Shown here: one piece after another, positions 36,507-45,437 of the stretch
Numbering within the stretch: the first letter of the stretch is position 1
Layout of the letters: every line of letters begins with the position of its first letter
Source of the DNA: Bradyrhizobium sp. 200
Lineage (GTDB): Bacteria; Pseudomonadota; Alphaproteobacteria; Rhizobiales; Xanthobacteraceae
NCBI RefSeq assembly: GCF_023100945.1
Contig: NZ_CP064689.1
Span: 8,042,001-8,106,000, forward strand
Reading direction: 5' to 3'
DNA length: 64,000 bases
Translations under genes and position numbers: made by a program
Notes under the pieces: generated by a model
The model's input: only the letters and a program-made list of their open reading frames with translations
Databases searched by the model: none
What the model was told of the DNA's origin: nothing

Positions 36507-36950
36507 TCATGATGGCCACGAACGATCCGAATTCGGCAGGATGCAAGCGTCACGACGGCCAAACCAGCGATAGCGGTTGCGCGCGACCAAGTCATAGATC
36601 GCGTCGCGGATCACACGTGGGATGAATTGGAAGATCCATGTCCACTGCCAGCGCGGAAGCTCGCGCGCAATGCGCAGCACGGCTTCGGATTTTACATAGG
36701 CCTGTCCGTTCGCCAAGAAGGCAAAGGAATCCGGGTGATCAGGATCGATGCCGAGCTGCTGAGCAAGCGGACGTCCCTCGGCCAACTGGATCGGAACGAA
36801 GCGAAAATAGCCGCGGCGATCACGTTTGCTCACGAAGCGGCAGCCGCGAGAGCATAGGACGCATACGCCGTCGAACAGGATCAGGCCGTGCGGCGAGTTG
36901 ATGCCGCCAGGACTTTTTGGGTCAACGACGATTGACTGCTCCGCCTGCAT
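36507..36950 (-). CDS. DCC family thiol-disulfide oxidoreductase (DUF393)
   Basis: ATG 36950 is chosen over a GTG at 36965. The 147-residue protein has the family signature D-x-x-C-x-x-C (FDGVCVLCSRGCRF) at about residue 28 and the VPIQLAEG segment. A conserved C-terminal half follows (IFQFIPRVIRDAIYDLVARNRYRWFGR). The function is thiol-disulfide exchange of unknown target, in the cytoplasm. It is convergent with the zinc-finger gene. Confidence 0.9.
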   Translation of the reverse strand: MQAEQSIVVDPKSPGGINSPHGLILFDGVCVLCSRGCRFVSKRDRRGYFRFVPIQLAEGRPLAQQLGIDPDHPDSFAFLANGQAYVKSEAVLRIARELPRWQWTWIFQFIPRVIRDAIYDLVARNRYRWFGRRDACILPNSDRSWPS

Positions 36951-37117
36951 GGAACAAGCAAACACCCGCGGGACGGCCGGCGCAACAGGGGTGGTCGTCC
37001 CTTGGAGCCTGTCTCGAAATGGCTGCCGACATCACCGATGACCGGGTCCCAGCTTGAGCTTGAGCGGTAACAGCACCACCTCCGAGAGGTCGATATCTCC
37101 GAAGCCGGAGAACCGTG

Positions 37118-37354
37118 ATGGAGGAGATGCCGCGTAAATCCGCAGCCGAACTTGAGGCCGAGTGCCTTCGGCTTCTGGCGATGGATCCGCACACGCGAGG
37201 CATTAAGCGCGTCGAGATAATTCGCACGTACCCTAAAGGCACAGGGCCGAATTGGACCTACGGCGCGCTTGATCCGATGCCGACGCGCGCGGGCGTGGCC
37301 ATTGCCCAAACGCTTATCGCGTCGGTCTATGGAAGATGGGCGCTGGCAGATTAA
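37118..37354 (+). CDS. Small hypothetical protein (78 aa)
   Basis: ATG 37118 is used, with CCGGAG upstream; GTG 37115 and ATG 37127 are alternatives. The product has a charged N-terminal helix (KSAAELEAECLRLLAMD) followed by IKRVEIIRTYPKGTGPNWTYGALDP, which looks like a compact conserved domain. No function is known. It stands alone. Confidence 0.65.
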   Translation: MEEMPRKSAAELEAECLRLLAMDPHTRGIKRVEIIRTYPKGTGPNWTYGALDPMPTRAGVAIAQTLIASVYGRWALAD

Positions 37355-37434
37355 TGCGCTCATGCAGCCCTCGCTTGTAGGGGGCCGGATAAACCACCAT
37401 ATGTTAGTCTCACCCCCGTCTGAGGACCATTCTC

Positions 37435-37686
37435 ATGGTTGTTGCTGGCGGCGATTACGTCCATTTCGTTGTGAAGTACGGCGGCAAAATCGAAAAGTGC
37501 CGGGTAACGGAGACTGCCCTTCTGAACAGAGAGCGTATGAGCAGAAAGGACGCAGGCTATGCACAGCTCATCGCTATCTTTGTAAGGCACCGAGCCGAGA
37601 TCGAACATCTCGCTCTCGCGAAGCTGCAGCGGGAGGGGCACTCTGACCGCGGTGTTGTAGTGACCACTGAGGATCTGAACCCTTGA
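37435..37686 (+). CDS. DUF1488-like small protein
   Basis: The 83 aa begin with a beta-rich part (DYVHFVVKYGGKIEKCRVTETAL) and end with a helix (AEIEHLALAKLQREG) and VVVTTEDLN, the pattern of rhizobial DUF1488 proteins. The function is unknown; such genes occur near stress genes. The start at ATG 37435 is the only one in frame. Confidence 0.65.
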   Translation: MVVAGGDYVHFVVKYGGKIEKCRVTETALLNRERMSRKDAGYAQLIAIFVRHRAEIEHLALAKLQREGHSDRGVVVTTEDLNP

Positions 37687-37977
37687 TGCAGGCTGGCTGT
37701 TCGACGCCCTCGCTTGCGAAAGCGACAACGTGGCCACTAGCTGTTGAGCGGCGATGACGTGAACGGAGAAACCCGTATGAACAAGACGCTAGGGCGTTTG
37801 GGGTGCTTGTCGGTCATTTGCCTTCCGCAATCCTCAGCCTGCCAGCGTAGTTAGCGTCGACGCGTTGCATCCGGTCAAGTCGATGGACCGAGGAAAGTCC
37901 GTTCCGGGTCAACAGCGGACTCGTGCACCGCAGCAAATAGCACAATTATTCGCTTAGTCCTGGCGCGTCGATCCGCG

Positions 37978-39576
37978 TTACGGATCGATGAGCACTCCCG
38001 GGTTGAGCATGCCTTGTGGATCGAGTTCTCTTTTTGCTGCCCGAAGCGCGGCCGCGAAAAGACCCGGGCGCTGGCGATCGTACCAAGGCCGATGATCACG
38101 GCCAACAGCGTGATGATGCGTGATCGTACCACCCGCCTCAATCAGTGCGTCGCTGGCAGCATTCTTGATGGCCTGCCACTGCTCCAGAAGAGCACCGTGG
38201 CGGCCGAGTGCGTGGAAAGAAAAATAGGGCGCGGGCCCGTCCGGATAGACATGGGTGAAGCGGCATGTGACCTCGCCTTTCAGGCCAGTCGCTTCGAGGA
38301 TCGCACGCTCCGTCGCCGCCTTCACTTTGTCGTGGAAACTTTCGAACCGATCCCAGGTGATAGCGGTCTCAAACGTGTCGTTGATGAGACCGGCCGGTGT
38401 CAAAAACTCGCGCGCATATGGCATGCGAATAAATGCGTTCCGCCAGATTCCTGCTGCGCCTTCGAGATGTGCATCGCCGGCTTTTGCGGCCTCCGGCGTC
38501 CCGCCATGGTCGGCGCAGCATTCGAGCGCACGTGCCATCCAGGCATCCAGCGAATGGTCGCCGGATTCAAAGCCGAGCACCATGATCGCGACACTGCCGT
38601 CGGCCGCACCGGTGTTGAATGCCTCTTGCGCGTCAAGGATGCGGCAGTTCGATGGATAGAGGCCGGCCTGTGCGATGGCACGCAATGCGCGTGCCGCACC
38701 GAAGAACGAGTGGAAACGAACCGATGCGCCGGCACGGAACTTCGGACGTGGCTGCAATCGCATCCAGGCGCGCGAAATCACGCCGAGGGTGCCTTCCGAG
38801 CCTATGAACATGCGGTCGGGGCTCGGTCCAGCACCCGATCCTGGCAATCGACGCGTTTCCAGTATGCCGCGCGGCGTCACGACGCGCAGGCTTTCGACGA
38901 AATCGTCTATATGCGTGTAGAGACTGGCGAAATGACCGCCCGATCGCGTCGCGATCCAGCCGCCAAGGGTTGAATATTCGAAACTCTGCGGAAAATGCCG
39001 CAACGTGACGCCGTGCGGCTTAAGCTGGTTCTCCAACGATGGACCATAGGCACCGCCTTCGATCAGTGCGGCGCGCGATATCTGATCCACCTCGACAACC
39101 TTACCGAGATTGCGTAGGTCAAGTGTGACGGCCGCCTTGTAGCGAAGTCCATCGACTCGCGGCTCGACGCCGCCGCAGACGCTCGACCCGCCCCCGAACG
39201 GCGTCAGCGAGGCGCTGACGCCACCGGCCCAGTCCATCACAGCGGAAATCTCTGCTTCGTTGCGTGGATATGCGATCACGTCCGGCGCGCTATCGTAGTC
39301 GCCGAGCATGGCTCGCACGTAGTCTGGATAGGATTTGCCGTAGGTGTGCGCGACCCGGTCGTAGCGTTCGCTCGTACAGAAAGCGGCAAGTGAGGTCGTC
39401 AGCGCAACGCGTGGCGCCCGCAATGCTAGGTCCTCAAGACGGGGCACGGCTTTTGTCTCAAACGCGTCGCACGCGAATTTCGCGTGGTAACGGCCGAGCA
39501 CGAAAGCCCGCTCCTCGGCAGTCATGCCTTCGTCTTCGCGGCCCCAGCCGTAATGTTTTAGCCTTGCACCGCTCAT
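37978..39576 (-). CDS. FAD-binding oxidase, alkylglycerone-phosphate synthase-like
   Basis: ATG 39576 has GGGAGGATGCC upstream. The 532 aa show the FAD_binding_4 motif (PFGGGSSVCGG), the P-loop-like region FPQSFEYSTLGGWIATRSGG, and the C-terminal His triad (TITHHHAVGRDH) of the alkyldihydroxyacetonephosphate synthase/glycolate oxidase superfamily. In bacteria such proteins participate in ether-lipid or related FAD-dependent reactions. It lies 82 nt downstream of a saccharopine-dehydrogenase-like gene, likely co-transcribed. Confidence 0.87.
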   Translation of the reverse strand: MSGARLKHYGWGREDEGMTAEERAFVLGRYHAKFACDAFETKAVPRLEDLALRAPRVALTTSLAAFCTSERYDRVAHTYGKSYPDYVRAMLGDYDSAPDVIAYPRNEAEISAVMDWAGGVSASLTPFGGGSSVCGGVEPRVDGLRYKAAVTLDLRNLGKVVEVDQISRAALIEGGAYGPSLENQLKPHGVTLRHFPQSFEYSTLGGWIATRSGGHFASLYTHIDDFVESLRVVTPRGILETRRLPGSGAGPSPDRMFIGSEGTLGVISRAWMRLQPRPKFRAGASVRFHSFFGAARALRAIAQAGLYPSNCRILDAQEAFNTGAADGSVAIMVLGFESGDHSLDAWMARALECCADHGGTPEAAKAGDAHLEGAAGIWRNAFIRMPYAREFLTPAGLINDTFETAITWDRFESFHDKVKAATERAILEATGLKGEVTCRFTHVYPDGPAPYFSFHALGRHGALLEQWQAIKNAASDALIEAGGTITHHHAVGRDHRPWYDRQRPGLFAAALRAAKRELDPQGMLNPGVLIDP

Positions 39577-39658
39577 GGCATCCTCCCTGCTTTTTTCTAT
39601 CTGTGATTTCCGAGATCGCCGCGGTATCCAGCGCGCCGCTGCAGTTCTGAGCGTTACC

Positions 39659-40828
39659 TCAACGCGCGCTGAAGGTGAGGCCGGCGCGCTCCTTCAGACG
39701 CTTGCGCAACGCCGGACCCATCAGTGCGCCCGGCGTCCAGATGCCGCCCTCGCCCTGCACGTCGCGCACGAGGCAGAGAGCGCTCTCGGCGATCATCTTG
39801 CTGGTCGAGCCGTAGCCCGGATCGCGGTCGCCCGTGACTACCGCCTCGACCCGTCCGCCATCCGGCAGCTCACCCAGGAAGAGGATGTCGTAGAAGCCCT
39901 TTTCGCGCTCTTCCCGGGTCGGGCCTGCGCCGGGTTTGAGACCGCCGGACGCGACCAGGGAAACCATCGTGGCGAACGTCTCCGTCGTCACGCGAGCGAG
40001 TTCCCCAACGCCCGGCGCGACCATCATCTCGTCGTAAACGAAGTCCTTGCCATAGGGATGACCCAACAGGAAATTCGTGCGGTGCATGTTCTTGGTGTTG
40101 ACCGGCGCCATGGGGAACGGCACGAGCAACGCGTTCATGTGCGGGTCGTATTCAGGGATAAGGCCCGACGGCTGAGACGGCCCGGTGAACCCCGGCGTCA
40201 ACGCGAAGGGATCGGTCAGCAACCGGATCAGGGCCGGGTCGCGCGCGGTGGCGGCCAATGTCGCCTGGGCGCTCGCTGCGGTGCCTCCAGACATGCCGCC
40301 TTTCACCTTGCGCAGGCGAGCCTTGACCCGCCGCGCCGGGCGTCCGAATTTCTCGCGCGCCTTCTCCTGCAACGTGAGCACGCCGAGATCGAACGGAATG
40401 GAATCGAAGCCGCAGGAGAAGACGATGCGCGCGCCGGTCCGTTTCGCCTCTTCGTGATGGGCGTCGATCATGCGCCGCATCCAGGCCGGTTCGCCGCACA
40501 GATCGACATAGCCAGTGCCCGTGGCCGCGCAGGCCGCCACAAGCTCGGGACCGTGGAGCTGATAAGGCCCGACTGTCGTGATAATCACGGCCGCACGGTC
40601 GCACATCGAACGCAGGCTGGCCGGCTCGGCGGCATCCGCCTTCACCAAAGGCAAATCGCCCGGTGCGCCGATGTCGGCGCGCACCTTCTGGAGCTTGTCG
40701 GTCGAGCGTCCCGCGATCGCCCAGGACGGAGCTTCGTCGCCGCGATAGGACGTTGCCAGATATTCGGCGATGAGACGGCCGGTGTAACCCGTCGCGCCAT
40801 AGACGATGATGTCGAAGTCCCGCTTCAC
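39659..40828 (-). CDS. Saccharopine dehydrogenase-like / trans-acting enoyl reductase family protein
   Basis: It starts at GTG 40828 with GAGGG upstream. The 389-residue protein has an N-terminal Rossmann motif (YGATGYTGRLIAEYL), TVGPYQLHG and YVDLCGEPAW, as in bacterial proteins annotated as saccharopine dehydrogenases. Many of these are trans-acting enoyl reductases in lipid synthesis. With the neighbouring FAD enzyme it suggests lipid modification. Confidence 0.87.
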   Translation of the reverse strand: MKRDFDIIVYGATGYTGRLIAEYLATSYRGDEAPSWAIAGRSTDKLQKVRADIGAPGDLPLVKADAAEPASLRSMCDRAAVIITTVGPYQLHGPELVAACAATGTGYVDLCGEPAWMRRMIDAHHEEAKRTGARIVFSCGFDSIPFDLGVLTLQEKAREKFGRPARRVKARLRKVKGGMSGGTAASAQATLAATARDPALIRLLTDPFALTPGFTGPSQPSGLIPEYDPHMNALLVPFPMAPVNTKNMHRTNFLLGHPYGKDFVYDEMMVAPGVGELARVTTETFATMVSLVASGGLKPGAGPTREEREKGFYDILFLGELPDGGRVEAVVTGDRDPGYGSTSKMIAESALCLVRDVQGEGGIWTPGALMGPALRKRLKERAGLTFSAR

Positions 40829-41338
40829 GACGTTGGCCCTCCTCGAGACCCGGGAGCTATCTTCAGATCCGTGTGCAATCGCAGGACACGGGGACGCTCA
40901 GCACAAGCAGCAAGGGCCATTTGGGCGTCAGCCGCTTCGTTGAACCGTCTCATCGCGTTTGACGGAGGATATCACAGTTCCTGCCTTGGGGCGCGCAAGG
41001 TCCGGTTGGGTCAAAAGCTGCCTTGAAACCAGCAGACAGAGAAGTCTGCTTTCCGCGCTAGAAAGGACATTATTGAACTTCGTTCGTCCCTCCAAACGCA
41101 GCGGAACGGTCGACCACAAGCCTATAAATTATCCCGATAACCCTTTTTCGCCGGACCAAATCCCGCCGCAGCATCGCGATCGAATCCTGCACTCGCAAGA
41201 AAATCAACGCCAGATCAACCACACCCCTTTGCAAGTCCGTGGCCGCACGAACACGCCACGACCCTAGCAAGTCCGTCACCAACCGCCCCAACGTTGCAAA
41301 GCCCGTGCCCTGGCCTTAGCGAAAATGTCAGACGGTAC
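40829..41338. other. Intergenic region of about 510 bp
   Basis: It lies between two minus-strand genes and contains the promoter for the 40828 unit. Short open frames on either strand (for example 41070-41291, minus) have no RBS or family features. No RNA gene was seen. Confidence 0.4.
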
Positions 41339-42199
41339 TCAAAGGTTTACGTCGAGGCCGAACTCTTGCTTGGCTAGGAGTTTGAATTCCTCGTCGCTCG
41401 CTCCGCCAAGGTTGACCACTTCTTCGTCGGTCTTGCTCGCCCGCCATTTGAGAAACGGTACCGCGTCCGGACCGACGGGATAACGGAGCTGCCAGCTGTC
41501 GCCGTCGACAATCTCGCGGATTTTTTCTCCGACAATGTAGGGCGATGTTGGGTTGGTCAGCGACTGGGCAAACAAAGCCCTTTGGCGCCGGGCATGTGGG
41601 TAAGGAGTATTGTCGGGTGTCGGCTTTGCCTTGGAGAATATCGGCGTGGCGATGACGCCGGGTTCAATGATGGCAACCCGCACGTTGAAAGCCTTCATTT
41701 CCTGCGCGAGGCACTCGCTCAGTGCCTCCAGCGCAAACTTGGACGCGCAGTAAGCTGCTGCCGGCGCCATGGCCAGTCGTCCAGAGATCGAGGTGACATT
41801 GACGATGCAACCATGCCGCCGTTCACGCATCCCGGGGACGACGGCCTTGATGCAACGCAGCGCGCCGAAAAAATTGGTCTCCATGACTTCACGAAACCGT
41901 GCAGTGGAGCTCTCCTCCACCGATCCGCCGCCACCAATCCCTGCGTTATTCACCAGGACGTCGAGGCGACCGTGCTCCGCGAGGACCTTGCCCAACCCAC
42001 TTTCGACCGAAGCGTCATCATCCACGTCGAGCACCGCCAGGCTAACCGGAAGTTTCTCGGCCGCGACAATCTTCTGAAGCTCTCCTGCACTCTCCAGGTT
42101 TCGCATCGTCGCAATGACAGTATGGCCGCCCCGCGCGAGCGTCACCGCGGTCGCCAATCCAATTCCGCTGCTCGTTCCGGTAACCAATGCAATGGTCAT
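41339..42199 (-). CDS. SDR family oxidoreductase
   Basis: The 286-residue protein is a classical SDR: TGTSSGIGLATAV at the N-terminus, NNAGIGGGG, catalytic Ser (VTSISGRL) and Y-x3-K (YCASKFAL). GGGAGATACC precedes the ATG. Its extended C-terminus (FLKWRASKTDEEVVNLGG) is found in rhizobial SDRs of unknown substrate. It is monocistronic. Confidence 0.9.
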   Translation of the reverse strand: MTIALVTGTSSGIGLATAVTLARGGHTVIATMRNLESAGELQKIVAAEKLPVSLAVLDVDDDASVESGLGKVLAEHGRLDVLVNNAGIGGGGSVEESSTARFREVMETNFFGALRCIKAVVPGMRERRHGCIVNVTSISGRLAMAPAAAYCASKFALEALSECLAQEMKAFNVRVAIIEPGVIATPIFSKAKPTPDNTPYPHARRQRALFAQSLTNPTSPYIVGEKIREIVDGDSWQLRYPVGPDAVPFLKWRASKTDEEVVNLGGASDEEFKLLAKQEFGLDVNL

Positions 42200-42689
42200 T
42201 GGTATCTCCCAAACTGTTGAAGCGTATGCGTTTCACAATACGACGCGATTATTTAGTCATGCGCCGGGAACCGTCGCAACACCCAGTAACGGCGTGGCCG
42301 CCTCAAATGATGTTTCGAGGCGACGAACTAGAACGCTAAGAATTACGTGCGTGCATTGATCGACGTTAGGATGCGTGAGGGATCGTCATTTTCTCACATG
42401 GATCATTCGCGTCGTCGACCCCGACAGCGTCCCAGCACGTCCCCTTTTGCGCCGCCAACGGACATCAACCCATGACGCATAAAGGTGATAGGATCGGCCA
42501 TCCAGATGGTTTACCGAAGCGGTCAGCAAGTGGCCCAAAAGCAATTGCTTGACCATTATCAAGCGCCGGCAGGAACTCACATCCCGATCCAGCTACATGT
42601 ACGCGACCCCACCGCTCGACAGGGCTGTCAGTGAGAGGGATCTTGAAATCTCGGAATTCGGCCTGCGGGACGCATAATGCGTTGCACGA
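42200..42689. other. Intergenic region
   Basis: This stretch of about 490 bp contains the promoter of the SDR gene. Nothing else is supported by an RBS or a recognised motif. Confidence 0.4.
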
Positions 42690-42896
42690 TCACCGATCAT
42701 GGTTGGGGACCCATTCCTCCGCGGTTGAGTCCCAATGATGGGTGTCGTCGAAGTGCTTCCAGAGTGGCCGCCTTGGTTTGCTTTCACCCTTCTGTCGTTT
42801 TGCATTCAGTGCGCTGAGTTGGACAACGAGCGTCCCAGCCATCATCACCCATTCGCGAGCGTTATATCGGGAGTTCCATTTGATTGTCGCGAGCAT
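42690..42896 (-). CDS. Small hypothetical protein (68 aa)
   Basis: A strong GGAGGAGG lies 6 nt upstream of the ATG at 42896. The product has one possible hydrophobic stretch (REWVMMAGTLVVQLSAL) followed by a basic region and an aromatic, acidic tail (LWKHFDDTHHWDSTAEEW). No family was recognised. The RBS is the main support. Confidence 0.45.
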   Translation of the reverse strand: MLATIKWNSRYNAREWVMMAGTLVVQLSALNAKRQKGESKPRRPLWKHFDDTHHWDSTAEEWVPNHDR

Positions 42897-43000
42897 CGGA
42901 TGCCTCCTCCAAAGTAAGAAGCCTTCGCCATCTTAGCCCGGGCCAAGAACACAGGGATGTAAAGTACTTCACAGTCAGCCAACATCTTCGACATAGCCGC

Positions 43001-43048
43001 GGGCGATCCTATCATGGCATGCGTCTGGCGGGGCTGCCGGAGGGCTGA
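43001..43048 (+). pseudogene. Remnant of a third adenylate cyclase-TPR gene (3' end only)
   Basis: The last codons read G-M-R-L-A-G-L-P-E-G-stop (43016-43048), matching the C-termini of the two full cyclase-TPR genes (RLAGVPEG). The following TCCCAGAT also resembles their downstream sequence. Everything upstream has been lost or decayed. Confidence 0.65.
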
Positions 43049-43181
43049 GTGTCCCAGATCATGTCCTCTCTATCACACAATGACCGGACATCATCGGCGA
43101 GGTCGGGCAGGTCCGAAAGTGCCAGGAACGGAAGTCGCGACCTCATTCGATCACCTCATCGGCACGAGTCAGGCGCGCGCT

Positions 43182-45023
43182 TCAGAGATTTGAAATCTGC
43201 AACAGCTTGCGGTCGCCGATCCAGGTTCTGGCAAGGTCGGCCTCGGCCTTGCGGGCTGCGGAGCCATCACCGCGTGACTTGTGCAGTTCTGCCAGCCCGT
43301 AATACGACCAGCCATTGGCGGGCGCCCGGCTGAGCGCGCGCTGGAATTGCCGCTCCGCCTCGGCGTAACGGCCGGCCTGCAGCAGGGCGGCGGCAAGCGA
43401 CTGCCGGATCGGATAATACCAATAGGGCGGCTCGGTGTAGGCCAACGCGTCCTGCAATGTGGCCGCCCGTTCGAACCGGATGATGGCGGTGCGATAGTCG
43501 CCCTTGGCCTGGGCTACGCGTGCGAGGATCACCGTGCGCGCGATGCGGAGCACCTCCTGCGCCGGGACGCCTGAATCCTTCAGCAGCTTGAAGTCCGCGG
43601 TGCGCTCGATCGTCTCGATGGCGCTCGCTGCGGTAGTAGCGCCCGCGAAGTCACGGTTCGCCACCAGCGCGACGCCGTGCACGTAGAGCCACATCGCCTT
43701 GACATAGGGAATCGCATCGCCGGGATCCGGCAGCGCCAAAATGGTCTCGGGCGTGCTGAACTGCGCGTGCGCGAAGTAAGGCGCCGCCTTGACCGGCTGC
43801 ACCATCGCAATGCCCTTGGCTGCCTCGCTGGGAATGAGCTGGCCGAGCTTCTCCGCAGCCGCAATCACGGTCGGGCCGTCGCCGGCCATCTGCGCCGACG
43901 CCATCACGAAGTGCACGTTGTGCGGATAATAGCCGAGCCTGTAGACGCCCATCGGCGCGTTGGTCTCGGTCAGGTATTTTTCATCGACCTTGACCGCGGT
44001 CTTGTTGTCTTCCAGCGCGTCGAGATAGCGGCCGACGCGATAATAGATGTGGCTCGGCATGTGCACGAGATGGCCTGCGCCGGGAATCGCACCGCGCAAC
44101 TTGTCGGCATAGGGCTCGGCGCGCTTGGGCCGGTCCGACGCCTCGACGGCATGAATATAAAGGTGAATAGCGCCGGCATGATTGGGATTACGCGCCAGCA
44201 CGCGCTCCAGCGTCGGCACGATCGGCACGCTTTGCGGCTTGGCGTCGCGGCCGCCCGGCTTCCAGTAGTCCCAGGGGCTGAGATCCATCGCCGCCTCGGC
44301 ATAGAGCGTGGCAATCTCGTCGTCTTCGGCAAACTGTTTTGCTGCCTTCGCCATTTCGGCCGCGTAGGCCGCGTCGAGTGGTGCGCGGGCGGCCTTGGGA
44401 TCGCTGCCGTAGCGCGCCGCGATGGCGCCGATCAGCGCCTGCTCGCGCGGGCTCGCTTTCCCGGCCAGCGCCTTCGCCTTCTGCGCGGCGGCATAGGCTG
44501 GCGCGACCGCGTCCTCCGGCATCGGGAGATTGATGTTGGGACCGAGCACCAGCGCCTCGCCCCAGAAACACATGGCGCAGTCAGGGTCGAGTTTTTGCGC
44601 CATGCGAAACGCGCGTCGCGCCTCATCGTGATTGAAGGCGTAGGCGAGACGCAGGCCCTGATCGAAATAGGCCTGCGCGCGCTCGTTCGCGGTCGTGATC
44701 TTCCAGGTGATGGAGCCGATGCCGGTCCACAGCGGCGGCTCGGTGTCCGCGAATGCCGGCGCGGGGCTGGCTGCGCTCATCTCGGCGCGCGGCACTTCCG
44801 TCTGCACCAGGCGAAACATCATGTTCGGCCGGGCGGTTGCCGTCGGCGTGCCGCAGATCGGAATATCGGCGTCGGCGAGCGGCAGCGATACATCCACGGC
44901 GGTTGCGCGTGCGTCCGCGAGAATAAAACCGCTCCCGGCCAGCAGCGCCGCCAGTGCCGTGCCGCCGAGTGCGGCAAGACTTACGGAAACCAGCAGGCTT
45001 CGCGATCGCGTGAATGTCGCCAT
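43182..45023 (-). CDS. Exported TPR-repeat protein
   Basis: ATG 45023 (MATFTRSRSLLVSVSLAALGG) gives a signal peptide and follows GGAGC. The mature protein (about 580 aa) is mainly TPR-type helices. It contains recognisable blocks (AFNHDEARRAFRMAQKLDPD; CMFCWGEA-like) seen in rhizobial and proteobacterial TPR proteins annotated as exported hypothetical, and the C-terminal block APANGWSYYGLAELHKSRGD. It probably acts as a periplasmic scaffold. No enzymatic motif is visible. Confidence 0.82.
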   Translation of the reverse strand: MATFTRSRSLLVSVSLAALGGTALAALLAGSGFILADARATAVDVSLPLADADIPICGTPTATARPNMMFRLVQTEVPRAEMSAASPAPAFADTEPPLWTGIGSITWKITTANERAQAYFDQGLRLAYAFNHDEARRAFRMAQKLDPDCAMCFWGEALVLGPNINLPMPEDAVAPAYAAAQKAKALAGKASPREQALIGAIAARYGSDPKAARAPLDAAYAAEMAKAAKQFAEDDEIATLYAEAAMDLSPWDYWKPGGRDAKPQSVPIVPTLERVLARNPNHAGAIHLYIHAVEASDRPKRAEPYADKLRGAIPGAGHLVHMPSHIYYRVGRYLDALEDNKTAVKVDEKYLTETNAPMGVYRLGYYPHNVHFVMASAQMAGDGPTVIAAAEKLGQLIPSEAAKGIAMVQPVKAAPYFAHAQFSTPETILALPDPGDAIPYVKAMWLYVHGVALVANRDFAGATTAASAIETIERTADFKLLKDSGVPAQEVLRIARTVILARVAQAKGDYRTAIIRFERAATLQDALAYTEPPYWYYPIRQSLAAALLQAGRYAEAERQFQRALSRAPANGWSYYGLAELHKSRGDGSAARKAEADLARTWIGDRKLLQISNL

Positions 45024-45308
45024 GATGGGCTCCAAAATCGGGCGGAGGGAAAAAATCTGCCGGATACGGGACTTCAACGGGTCGCCGGAACCGGATCCAA
45101 AGAGACCCCTGAAACAAATTTTCAGACGTTTCCGTCCTTTCCGCAAGGCGACTGCAATGTCTGTGGCTGCGACACGTTAGCGTCGGCGGAAGGCTCGCCG
45201 CGTTGGGTCAGCGGTGCTGCTCTTGTCCGCTTCGGGTCCTTCGCGTCGGTTTGACTGCGGACCGCCGACTTTCGCGGTAGGGACGCGAGTTACCTCGCGC
45301 CCCGCACA

Positions 45309-45341
45309 GATCCGTACGGGCCCAATTCGGGCATACGGCTC
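45309..45341 (-). ncRNA. Group II intron domain V
   Basis: GAGCCGTATGC and GCCCGTACGGATC on the minus strand pair into the short bulged hairpin of domain V. The bases overlap the C-terminal codons of the maturase reading frame (WEPYARIG) beyond its premature stop. Confidence 0.7.
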
Positions 45342-45437
45342 CCACCTTGGGTGTCTAACGGCGAAGCGACTCTCCGGCCACGGATGAAGGATTCGCGGTT
45401 TCGGGAGCCAGTCGTCGGCCAACCGCTTGATCCGCTC

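Noticed and set aside
37777..37854. A 25-codon plus-strand frame with a Met start
   Set aside because: Too short and without recognisable features; left as intergenic.
39575..41026. A 483-codon frame on the plus strand
   Set aside because: It is antisense to the saccharopine-dehydrogenase-like gene; composition is His/Arg-rich and no family fits.
41070..41291. A minus-strand frame with a hydrophobic segment
   Set aside because: No RBS and no homology recognised; the region is annotated as intergenic.
43677..45254. A 525-codon frame on the plus strand
   Set aside because: It is antisense to the TPR gene and has no RBS or motif.
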